Positions 1 to 7,667 of a stretch of 10,113 nt of DNA are shown here, piece by piece; the stretch's first letter is position 1, and the number at the start of each line of letters is the position of its first letter. The translations under genes were made by a program, and so were the position numbers. This DNA comes from Paraglomus occultum (Eukaryota > Glomeromycota > Glomeromycetes > Paraglomerales > Paraglomeraceae). Location: NCBI GenBank assembly GCA_910592205.1, contig CAJVPJ010001390.1:1-10113 (forward strand), given 5' to 3'. The notes under the pieces are model-generated. The model was not told the origin of the DNA, made no database searches, and saw only the letters and a list, made by a program, of their open reading frames with translations.

Positions 1-1109
1 CAACTGTATTACCATCTCTACTTCTTCTATAAAGGAGAGTAAGTCTATAACCATCATCTTTCTTCATAAGGGACCTTTGATTCTCTTGAAGCCTCCTTGT
101 TGACTCAATAATCTTTGATGAAATCCAGCTTGCTTGTTCTCTATTAACAATAAGTGAATCAACTTGTCTCGTTCTTAATGGTAACATGTGAGTGTTTGGT
201 GTGTAATCTTTATCCATAAAATAGTTTAATAGATCAAGACGTAAGCCTCTTGGTAATAAATCACTATAGAGAACAACTCTTTTACGTGACATGTTGAAAA
301 ATCTCACATGAGGTATAAGATCTGTTATAATATCTTTGATAGTGTTAATGTCATTTGATGACCAATCCTTGAGATCATTTCCAAGTTGCAATTCAGGTAC
401 TTGTTTAGTAGCCCATTGTATGACTGATTCCCAAATTTCATCTTCACCCATGTCAAGCTCATCATTCTTTAAAAGAGTGATCAATGTCTTCTTTGGTAAG
501 ACTGCAATATCATTTGATTTAAAGATAACATCTGGATGTAACATCATGAACTCATTGCAATAATCAAGAAGTTTGTCCAAAGAGGCAGCAGAGACAACAA
601 ACTTATGAACTGTAAGAATATTTTGTTGAATCCATTCCTGTTGGTTGTCAATCAAATAAGTTTCAAGTGCAGTGACTAGATCAAGTAGTTCAAACTTGCT
701 AGCTCCTTCCAGAAGGTTGATCCAACCAATATTCTTGCATGAATCATAAAACAACTCTCCAGTGTAAATATACCTACAATGATGGCCATTAAATTGCAAT
801 GGTATTAATATTAACTCATAAATATAACTTGGATCATTTCTTGGCAGAGTTTTACCTGAGTAATACTTCAAAACCATCGGGAGACATATCTTCAAGCATA
901 ATAGCTGTCTTATGAACTTCTTCAGCATTGCCAGCTAGGATATTCTCAAAAAATGTGCTTCTTGTACATAGCACTAATGTATGTGCAAGAAATATTTTGC
1001 TATTTGGCTCTTTTCCGACATGAATCGAAATATCTGTATATTTGCTACTTTCAAAAAGTTTCTCGTAATCAGCTGAAAGACCAGAGGACAAAGCAACGAT
1101 TTTATTCAT
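1..1109 (-). CDS. BTB-BACK-TLDc protein, paralogue 1 (3' end outside window)
   Basis: Two exons are seen: 856-1109 (84 codons plus two bases) and 1-773, joined across an 82-base intron. The exon 2 frame was translated by hand and has no stop to the window edge, so 342 residues are visible. The start ATG at 1107-1109 has A at -3 and the same MNKIVALSS opening as the two paralogues. BTB covers about residues 15-120 (YTDISIHVGKEP, FLAHTLVLCTRS, then RYIYTGEL across the splice). BACK covers about 122-245 (QEWIQQNILTVHKF, SVIQWATKQVPEL). TLDc begins near VDSLIVN and is cut just after LLYRRSRDGNTV. The BTB part is four residues shorter than in the paralogues, in the loop before the EDMSPDGFEVLL segment. 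A cytosolic adaptor role, perhaps with Cul3, is family knowledge; the TLDc role (oxidative stress, V-ATPase) is also inferred. Kelch repeats are absent where visible, so a 'kelch-like' label would be wrong. Confidence 0.9.
774..855 (-). other. Intron of paralogue 1
   Basis: The donor reads CTCAG|GTAAAA and the acceptor TTGTAG|GTATAT on the minus strand. The intron is 82 bases long and phase 2, splitting an arginine codon (AG/G). Removing it restores RYIYTGEL, the usual end of the BTB core. The reading frame stops within the intron if it is retained. Confidence 0.9.
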
Positions 1110-1215
1110 TTTACAGAGATATTCCTGCGATAAACGTTACTTCTGAGCAAAGTCTTCGGCAAATGATGATGTAATAGTAAGCGATTGGTTGTTATCCGAT
1201 ATGTGTGCGACATTT
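1110..1215 (-). promoter_or_regulatory. Conserved proximal upstream block of paralogue 1
   Basis: The roughly 105 bases before the ATG are shared by all three genes. Read on the minus strand they hold CGCACACATATC, GGATAACAACCAAT, a CAGAAGTAACG segment and GTTTATCG before the start. They probably contain the 5' UTR and core promoter. No confident TATA box or transcription start is visible, so the role is inferred from position and conservation. Confidence 0.45.
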
Positions 1216-1843
1216 GTTATCGTCCAACCGTATAGCATCGTATCGGTATCTTTAATTAATTTTATCCCGACAGTAAAAAGACAAAGATGTAACAAATCAA
1301 CAAAAGTAAATGTTGTTTAACCGGACAAGTTGCGAGTATTATTTGCGCTCTAACGAGGCAGTATAGAATCGGTGAGGATAACGATGTAGGCCTAGCCGCA
1401 ATGTGAAATCACAAAACGTAAAAAACGGTTTACAACAAAACAAGCCGCTATCCCTTTCTCATAAGAACTTTCAATGACACTAAACATGAAATGGATTCCA
1501 TATATAACTAGTGTTCTGAACACAATCAAACGTGCTGATAGTGTAGAACCCGTATTAAAAAGCTATAATAACAAATAAAAATACAATTATTCATTACTCC
1601 ATATGTATGCACACAACTGGAGGAACGCCTATTTACATATAGTGGTTCCGGGAACTTGGGATGAACGTCTGAAGGAATGATAGAAAGTTTCAAGCTAAAC
1701 TGTCAATGCGTTATGTCAAAAGTGAAGGGGAGAAAGAAATGCGTTTACATCATCTGTTATAATATCGTTTTGCCAAAAATTTTTGGTTTGCCCCTCCCCG
1801 AAAGTTCTGCCACATAACAAGAATACTTACGGTTTTGAATGTA
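1110..1843 (-). repeat. Upstream region of paralogue 1, duplicated with paralogue 2
   Basis: This gene-free stretch aligns in patches with 4158-4889 upstream of paralogue 2. Shared landmarks are the proximal block next to the ATG, GGATAACGATGTAGG (1376-1390), ATCACAAAACGTAAAAA, AGAACCCGTATT, ATAGAAAGTTTCAAG and the CCAAAAATTTTTGGTTTG segment. Copy 1 carries an extra segment of about 80 bases near 1561-1640 and an extra 25 bases at 1791-1815. CpG is frequent here, unlike in exon 2. The alignment was by eye, so the edges are approximate. No gene is seen in it. Confidence 0.7.
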
Positions 1844-1950
1844 AAGTTTTTCGAATTCTGTCAAAGATGAAAACAGTTGGCTTTCCGCAAAGCAATATAT
1901 AGCTTAAAAAACCAGATCCGCGAATTTAGACACGGTGACGATCTGAATAT
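1844..1950. other. Junction spacer between upstream region 1 and 3' flank 2
   Basis: This is about 100 bases between two recognisable duplicated blocks. It contains several CpGs (for example near 1920 and 1935). There is only a faint resemblance to 5370-5396. No gene or known element is recognised. Confidence 0.3.
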
Positions 1951-2622
1951 GATCATTACTTCATTACGTAAAACTCATTTACGGTTTGCTTGAGAAAAGA
2001 TGTGAACTACTACCAATAATGGGATGACAAAAGTGTAGCATAAAAATCGTTTGTGTTCGAAGAGAATAAACGGGTTAAATATATCCATTAGTTAGTTATT
2101 TCTTACCACAGGAAGGAGAAGGCTGAAATCAATTAATAAGTTTATGGTCAGGAAGTGTAGAATATTTGGAGCTGATATTAATCAGATGCATTACTTAATA
2201 ATTAATATTAATAGTAACATGGCATGGTTGTTAGAAGATGAACTGTTCTTATTAGTTTTGTGATTATGTTTATGTTATTATTAAAGTTAACATAATTATA
2301 GTATATTCTCTAACTGGTGAACGGTTCTGCCTCTCAACACTTCAAGACAACTAACAATGTTGTTTTATTTTTCATAATAAGTCAAAAAAGTAAGTCTTAC
2401 CTATATTGTAATAGTGCACACTTACTAATCTTAAATAACAAGTTGCTAAAATAGTATTTCTGAGTAAACATTTATAATACTAACCAAATGCTACCATTTT
2501 AATACATAAGAAATACACAATCTTAACTTAGAGTGCATAATAGTAATAATAATATACTGATTTATATATATTTAGTCCTGACATAAAACTTGATAATATA
2601 AATATAAACATTCACACTTAAC
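1951..2622 (-). repeat. 3' flank of paralogue 2, duplicated in paralogue 3
   Basis: This stretch aligns nearly end to end with 5397-6036. Shared strings include ACCAATAATGGGATGACAAA, GGAAGGAGAAGGCTGAAATC, TTTGGAGCTGATATTAATCA, AATAGTGCACAC and CACAATCTTAACTTAGAGTG. It lies directly downstream of the stop codon and so must include the 3' UTR at its right end. It has no open frame worth calling, is very AT-rich, and has no CpG between about 2328 and 2703. Its conservation may simply reflect recent duplication. Confidence 0.75.
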
Positions 2623-4157
2623 TCAAAGTTTTGAAACTAAAAACACTTCCCAATCAGCCCATTCAAATCTATCTGATGAACTCCTTATTGGAACTTGATA
2701 TGACGCCTTTTCAGCATGAGGCTTTCTTGGCTTTCTTGGACTTCTACATACCCCATTACCGAAATATAAATCACTCCCAAATACAGGGTAATGTTGGTCA
2801 TTATCAATAATAGCACATGAACTCATTTCATCATCAACAAAAGCTATGATACTCTTTTCCAAGTTTTCATTTAATGCAAATATAAAACTTTCTTTAGTAT
2901 CAACCTCTACATTCTCTCTATGTCTCCATGCAGTTGGATTGTATCCACCAAGTATCTCTTCAGTACCCAACACTTTCCCAACAGCAATTGTAGGTCCTTT
3001 ATCACTACATAATTCTCTAAATTTTGCAACTGTATTACCATCTCTACTTCTTCTATAAAGGAGAGTAAGCCTATAACCATCATCTTTCTTCATAGGGGTC
3101 CTTTGATTCTTTTGAAGCCTCCTTGTTGACTCAACAATCTTTGATGAAATCCAGCTTGCTTGTTCACTATTAACAATAAGTGAATCAACTTGGCTCATTC
3201 TTAATGGTAACATGTGAGTGTTTGGTGTGTAATCTTTATCCATAAAATAGTTTAGTATATCAAGACGCAAGCCTCTTGGCAATAAATCACTATAGAGAAC
3301 AACTCTTTTACGTGACATGTTGAAAAATCTCACATGAGGTATAAAATCTGCTATGATATCTTTGATAACATTGATGTCATTAGATGACCAATCCTTGAGA
3401 TCATTTCCAAGTTGCAGTTCAGGTACTTGTTTAGTAGCCCATTGTATGACTGATGCACAAATGTCATCTTCATCCATGTTAAGTTTTTCACTCTTGAGAA
3501 GAGTGATCAGTGTCTCCTTTGGCAAGACTGCAATATCATTTGATTTGAAGATAATATCTGGATGTAACATCATGAACTCATTGCAATAATCTAGAAGTCT
3601 GTTCAAAGGAACAGTAGTAGTAGAGAGAACAAATGTATGAACAGTGAGAATATTTTGTTGGATCCACTCCTGTTCATTTTCAATCAAATAGGTCTCAAGT
3701 GCAGTAAGAAGATCAAGTAGTTCAAACTTGCTAGCTCCATCTAGAAGATTGATCCAACCAATATTCTTGCATGAATCATAATACAACTCCCCAGTGTAAA
3801 TGTACCTACAATGATACCATTAAATTGCAATGCAATGAATGTTAATATTCGCTTGTAAATATAGACTCAATATCAATACATTTCCTCTTACCTGAGCATT
3901 ATTTCGAAAACATCAGGAGACACATCTTCAAACGTAATAGCAGCTTTTTGAATCTCTTCAGACGTCTCCGTATTGCCGCCAGTCAAGCTATCCTCAAAAA
4001 ATTTGCTTCTTGTACATAGGACTAATGTATGCGCAACAAATATTTTGTTGCTTGGCTCTTTTCCAACATGAATTGAGATATCTGTATATCTGTTACTTTC
4101 GTAAAGTTTCTCATAGTCAGCTGAAAGACGGGAGGACAAAGCAACAATTTTATTCAT
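2623..4157 (-). CDS. BTB-BACK-TLDc protein, paralogue 2 (complete, 482 aa)
   Basis: Exons 3892-4157 (266 nt) and 2623-3805 (1183 nt) join in frame to 483 codons including the stop. The ATG (A at -3) gives the MNKIVALSS start shared by all copies. BTB spans about residues 20-125 (YTDISIHVGKEP, VAHTLVLCTRSKFF, EDVSPDVFEIMLRYIYTGEL). BACK spans about 126-250 (EWIQQNILTVHTF, SVIQWATKQVPEL). TLDc spans about 296-482, with LLYRRSRDG (337-345), GGYNPTAW (375-382), ESFIFAL, HYPVFGSDLYFG and the closing WEVFLV. BTB/BACK proteins often act as Cul3 ligase adaptors, and TLDc proteins are tied to oxidative-stress protection and V-ATPase; both are family inferences here. Oddity: a basic PRKPRKP run at 445-451 inside TLDc comes from a 9-base tandem duplication. 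No signal peptide or membrane segment is seen. Confidence 0.95.
2720..2737 (-). repeat. Perfect 9-base tandem repeat in the TLDc coding region
   Basis: GGCTTTCTT occurs twice in a row on the + strand and encodes overlapping PRK units (PRKPRKP) in paralogue 2. Paralogue 3 has a single KPYA at the aligned site, matching the KPHA after the repeat. The duplication is in frame, so it lengthens a TLDc loop without breaking the gene. Confidence 0.85.
3806..3891 (-). other. Intron of paralogue 2
   Basis: The donor is CTCAG|GTAAGA and the acceptor TTGTAG|GTACAT on the minus strand. The intron is 86 bases long and phase 2, splitting an arginine codon. It occupies the same codon as in the paralogues. 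The intron sequence is recognisably related to that of paralogue 1 (shared ATTAAATTGCAATG on the + strand). Confidence 0.92.
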
Positions 4158-4260
4158 TTTACAGATGTTCCTGTGTGATAGCGTTACTACTTCTGATCAA
4201 AAGCTTCGATAAACGACGTTTGTGTCACATGCCAATGGCTGTTATCTGATATGTGCGATA
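4158..4260 (-). promoter_or_regulatory. Conserved proximal upstream block of paralogue 2
   Basis: It matches the block before paralogue 1: on the minus strand CGCACATATC, AGATAACAGCCATTGG, then a GTGACACAAACG segment shared with paralogue 3, GTTTATCGAAGC and a short lead to AAAATG. A promoter or 5' UTR role is inferred from position and from conservation in three copies. No core element is certain. Confidence 0.45.
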
Positions 4261-4889
4261 TTAATATGCGACATCCAATCTTTAAATATACTGTATGTAT
4301 TGGTTTGCACGCTTATCGGTATATTGTTATTAAAAAATGGAAAATTAAAGATATTAAAAAGCGAAGAAATGTTACTAACGCAATGTAACAACTCAACAAA
4401 GCTACGTGCTTTTTGTGGTGCGAATATTATTGGCATGTCTAACGAGGAGATTAGAAGTCAATGCGGATAACGATGTAGGTGGTCCGGGAATGAGATCACA
4501 AAACGTAAAAACTTTGCGTTGTTTATATTTATAACAAAAGTTGTTTTCCTTTTCTTGAAATGATCAGAATGTAAAACTTTCAATGTCGTCATGTGTTGAT
4601 ATTAATAGATGATATGGATTTTCATATCATATTTAGTGTTCTTAACACGTAATCGTACTATACGCGCTGCGCTGGTAGTGATAGAACCCGTATTTTAGTA
4701 TTTCCCTGAGAACTCGTGATTATATTTGAAGGAACGATCATAGAAAGTTTCAAGTTAAAATGTAAACGCCTTGATCATTAATGTCAAAGTGAACAGGAGA
4801 AGATAATGCATTTTACAATATTTGTTATTGTATCGTTTTCGCCAAAAAATTTTGGTTTGAACAAGAATGCTTAACTGTTTTGAATGCAC
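4158..4889 (-). repeat. Upstream region of paralogue 2, duplicated with paralogue 1
   Basis: This is the counterpart of 1110-1843 and shares the landmarks listed there, such as GGATAACGATGTAGG near 4465-4479 and ATCACAAAACGTAAAAA near 4495. Short open frames of 60-80 codons occur here on both strands but have no family resemblance and are not conserved in the other copy. The region keeps many CpGs up to about 4841 and none after that until 5339. Confidence 0.7.
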
Positions 4890-4949
4890 ACTATTGATAT
4901 GTTTGCTCTTATTTGACAAATTACAACAAAGATATGAAATGTTAACTAA

Positions 4950-5095
4950 ACACATAATGTAATAAAAGCAAACAAACTAAGTGTTGTTTAACCAGACAAG
5001 TTGCTTCTTTATTTTTGTAATGCAAGTATTATTTGTGCTTTAAGAAGTTATAGAGTAGTTAGTGATAGTGAGGATAGATGTAAGAAATTGTTTAA
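4950..5095 (-). repeat. Relict third copy of the upstream module, CpG-decayed
   Basis: The segment aligns with about 1275-1390 upstream of paralogue 1 and more weakly with 4380-4475. Matching strings are GTTGTTTAACC.GACAAGTTGC, GTATTATTTG.GCT and GTGAGGATA. It has an insertion of about 20 bases after GTTGC. It is not next to any gene start: the nearest gene to its left is paralogue 2 with its own upstream copy, and to its right lies 3'-flank material. Three CpGs of copy 1 are CA or TG here (4993-4994, 5023-5024, 5036-5037). Confidence 0.6.
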
Positions 5096-5113
5096 ACCAT
5101 TAGTACTTTCTCA

Positions 5114-5236
5114 TTGTTTTTATAATAAGTCAAAAAATACATCTGTTAAATATTAATATATGGTAATAGTGCACACATTAATAATTAAGTGATGTAACCT
5201 GAAAAGCAAGCATTTTTGAGTAAGCATTTATAATAC
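5114..5236 (-). repeat. Truncated extra copy of the 3' flank
   Basis: This segment matches 5771-5910 and 2361-2480: a TTGTTTTT start, ATAAGTCAAAAAA, AATAGTGCACAC, then AAGCATT..TGAGTAA.CATTTATAATAC. It sits about 540 bases before the full 3' flank of paralogue 3 and has no gene attached. It is best read as debris of another array unit lost by deletion or unequal crossing over. Confidence 0.65.
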
Positions 5237-5396
5237 AAGGACTCCATAAGTGCAGCACTGACAGAACCATATGACTAAATCAGACATAGACATGACCTGC
5301 ATTATAGAGAATTTGGTATTTAAAGGGTCTTATATGTCCGTGGCCAAACAAAAATTTGCATTTAAGAGGAAAAATATAGTGCCTGAACTTAGGGAA
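5237..5396. other. Unassigned spacer
   Basis: This is 160 bases of AT-rich sequence between the truncated and the full 3' flank copies. It has no counterpart that I can see elsewhere in the window and no open frame. It could be insertion debris or a remnant of a different array unit. Confidence 0.3.
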
Positions 5397-6036
5397 GATC
5401 ATTAACTTCACCATATAAAACTCATTTCCGGTTTGTTTGGGAAAAGATGTGAACAGTTACCAATAATGGGATGACAAAAGTGTGGCATAAATCATTTGTT
5501 AGAAGAGAATAACAGTTAAATACATCCATTACTACAGGAAGGAGAAGGCTGAAATCAATTAATAAGTTATGGTTCAGGAAGTACAATATTTGGAGCTGAT
5601 ATTAATCAGATGCATTAAATAATAATTAATATTAATAGTAACATGGGTGTTAGAAGACGAACTTTACTTATTAGTATAGTTTTGTGATTATAGCAAAATG
5701 TATGTTATTATTAAAGTTAAAATGGTCATGGTATATTCTTAACTGGTAAACAGTTTTGCCTCTCAACACTTTGTTTTTCATAAGTCAAAAAGTAAGTCTG
5801 TTAACTATATGTTAATAGTGCACACTTAAACTTAATATTAATCTTAAATAATAAGTTATAAGTTGCTAAAATAGTTAAAAACAAGCATTACTGAGTAAAC
5901 ATTTATAATACCAACCAATGCTATCACTTTAATACATACTAATACTGTAATACTAATACACAATCTTAACTTAGAGTGCATTTATTTTGTATAACCATGA
6001 AACTTGATAATATAAACATTCACACTTAATATTAAC
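5397..6036 (-). repeat. 3' flank of paralogue 3, duplicated in paralogue 2
   Basis: This is the counterpart of 1951-2622, starting at a shared GATCATTA and ending at the shared ACTCAAAGTTTTGAAACTAA across the stop codon. Small indels are scattered through it. Only about two CpGs occur (near 5428 and 5659). It includes the 3' UTR of paralogue 3 at its right end. No gene is seen in it. Confidence 0.75.
5981..5986 (-). terminator. Possible poly(A) signal of paralogue 3
   Basis: TTTATT on the + strand is AATAAA on the minus strand, about 50 bases past the stop codon. The hexamer is not kept at the aligned place in paralogue 2. Fungal signals are degenerate, so this is only a candidate. Confidence 0.25.
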
Positions 6037-7550
6037 TCAAAGTTTTGAAACTAAAAACACTTCCCAATCAGCCCATTCAAATCTATCTGATGAACTCCTT
6101 ATTGGAAATTGATATGATAATAACCCCTGACTAGTACAAGCATAAGGCTTCAGAGATGCCCCACCAAAACATAAATCACGACTATTCCCAAATACAGGGT
6201 AATGTTGGTAATCATCAACAACTGCCCTTAAACTCCTTTTATCATCAATAAAACTTACTATACACTTTTCCAAGTTTCTATCTAATGCAAAGATAAAACT
6301 TTCTTTAGTGTCAACACCTATACGTTTATTCTGATAATCAGATCTCCATGCAGTTGGATTGTATCCACCAAGTACCTCACCAGTACTCAGCACTTTCCCA
6401 ACAGAAATTGTGGGTCCTTTCCCACTACATACCTCTCTAAATTTTGCAACTGTATCACCATCTCTACTTCTTCTATAAAGTAGAGTAAATCTATAAACAT
6501 CACTCTTCATAGGAGTCCTTTGATTCTCTTGAAGCCTCCTTGTTGATTCCACAATCTTTGATGAAATCCAGCTGGCTTGTTCTCTATTAATAACAAGTGA
6601 ATCAACATCACATACTAATAGTTGCCCTCTTCTTGGTGGTAACATGTGTGTGTTTGGTTTATAGTCATTATCCAGATGATAACTAAGTATATCACAGTAC
6701 ATGTCTCTTGGTAATAACTCACGATATAGAACAATCTTCTTAGGTGACATGTTGAAAAATCTTACATGAGGTATAAAATCTGTTATGATATCTTTGATAG
6801 TGTTAATGTCATTAGATGACCAATCCTTGAGATCATTTCCAAGTTGTAGTTCAGGCACTTGTTTAGCAGCCCATTGTATGACTGATGCACAAACTTCATC
6901 TTCATTCATGTTAAGCTCATCATTCTTTAAAAGAGTGATCAATGTCTCCTTTGGTAAAGCTTTAATATCATCTGAGTTAAAGATAATATGGTTGCAATAA
7001 TCAAGAAGTTTGTTCAAAGAGGCAGCAGCAGAGAAAGCAAACTTATGAACTGTAAGAATATTTTGTTGAATCCATTCCTTTTGGTTGTTAATCAAATAGG
7101 TTTCAAGTGCAGTAAGAAGATCAAACAGTTCAAATTTGCTAGCTCCATCCAGAAGATTGACCCAACCAATGTTCTTGCATGAATCATAAGACAACTCCCC
7201 AGTGTAAATATACCTATAATGATGCCAATACAATAGGCATTAATATTGAACTTGTAAATATTATTTAGATACATTTCTTCTTACCTGAGCAATATTTCGA
7301 AAACGTCGGGAGACACATCTTCAAACGTAATAGCTGTTTTTTGAATCTCTTCAGACGTCTCCGTATCGCCGCCAGTTAAACTACTCTCAAGAAATTTGCT
7401 TCTCGTACATAGGACTAATGTATGGGCAAGAAATATCTTGCTATTCGGCTCCTTTCCAACATGAATTGAAATATCCATATATTTGCTACTTTCATAAAGT
7501 TTTTCATAGTCAGTTGAAAGACCGGAGGACAAAGCAACGATTTTATTCAT
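6037..7550 (-). CDS. BTB-BACK-TLDc protein, paralogue 3 (complete, 480 aa)
   Basis: Exons 7285-7550 (266 nt) and 6037-7213 (1177 nt) join in frame to 481 codons including the stop. The frame stays open 29 codons upstream of the chosen ATG but offers no ATG there (it would begin GTG), and homology starts at MNKIVALSS, so 7550 is the start. BTB covers about residues 20-125 (YMDISIHVGKEP, LAHTLVLCTRSKF, RYIYTGEL). BACK covers about 120-240 (EWIQQNILTVHKF, SVIQWAAKQVPEL). TLDc covers about 293-480 (LLYRRSRDG 333-341, GGYNPTAW 371-378, HYPVFG, WEVFLV). Relative to paralogue 2 it lacks seven residues in BACK (after LLDYCN, 163), has an extra LLVCD (287-291) before TLDc, and has three extra residues after GGYNPTAWR. 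Adaptor and stress-related roles are inferred from the families. It is the most diverged copy in its C-terminal half. Confidence 0.95.
7214..7284 (-). other. Intron of paralogue 3
   Basis: The donor is CTCAG|GTAAGA and the acceptor ATTATAG|GTATAT on the minus strand. At 71 bases it is the shortest of the three. It is phase 2 and splits the same arginine codon. An open frame happens to run through much of the intron's 3' part, which could mislead a gene caller into starting exon 2 early with a non-ATG codon. Confidence 0.92.
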
Positions 7551-7667
7551 TTTCACAGTCTCGAAAATGCGCTGGTGCGATAAATGTTGCTGCTGAGCAG
7601 GCACTCGATGGCTTTCGATAAATGATGTCTGTGTCACATGTTCAATGGTTGTGCGACATTAACTCGG
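7551..7667 (-). promoter_or_regulatory. Conserved proximal upstream block of paralogue 3
   Basis: It is homologous to the blocks before paralogues 1 and 2: GTGACACAGAC and TTATCG segments and TGTCGCACA at its distal end on the minus strand. It lacks about 12-14 bases (the ATATCGGATAA segment of copy 1) between the CGCACA and CAACCA parts. Clear homology to the other upstream regions fades soon after 7667, with only a hint to about 7745. A promoter or 5' UTR role is inferred. Confidence 0.45.

Noticed and set aside
336-563. + strand open frame antisense to BACK, with look-alikes at 3353-3589 and 6785-7000
   Set aside because: The similarity among the three comes from the conserved minus-strand coding sequence. 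No domain is seen and there is no sign of an independent start.
953-1174. + strand open frame over exon 1 of gene 1, with look-alikes at 4010-4249 and 7418-7621
   Set aside because: It is antisense to the BTB coding exon and its end points differ between copies. It is explained as a shadow of the real gene.
4222-4470. 82-codon + strand frame in the upstream region of gene 2
   Set aside because: It is not conserved in the homologous upstream region of gene 1 and has no family resemblance.
4755-4955. 66-codon minus-strand frame rich in hydrophobic residues
   Set aside because: It lies in duplicated non-coding flank, has low complexity and has no counterpart in copy 1.
7551-7637. N-terminal extension of gene 3 by 29 codons
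   Set aside because: The extension would begin with GTG rather than ATG, and the other two copies have no matching frame. The ATG at 7550 fits all three genes.
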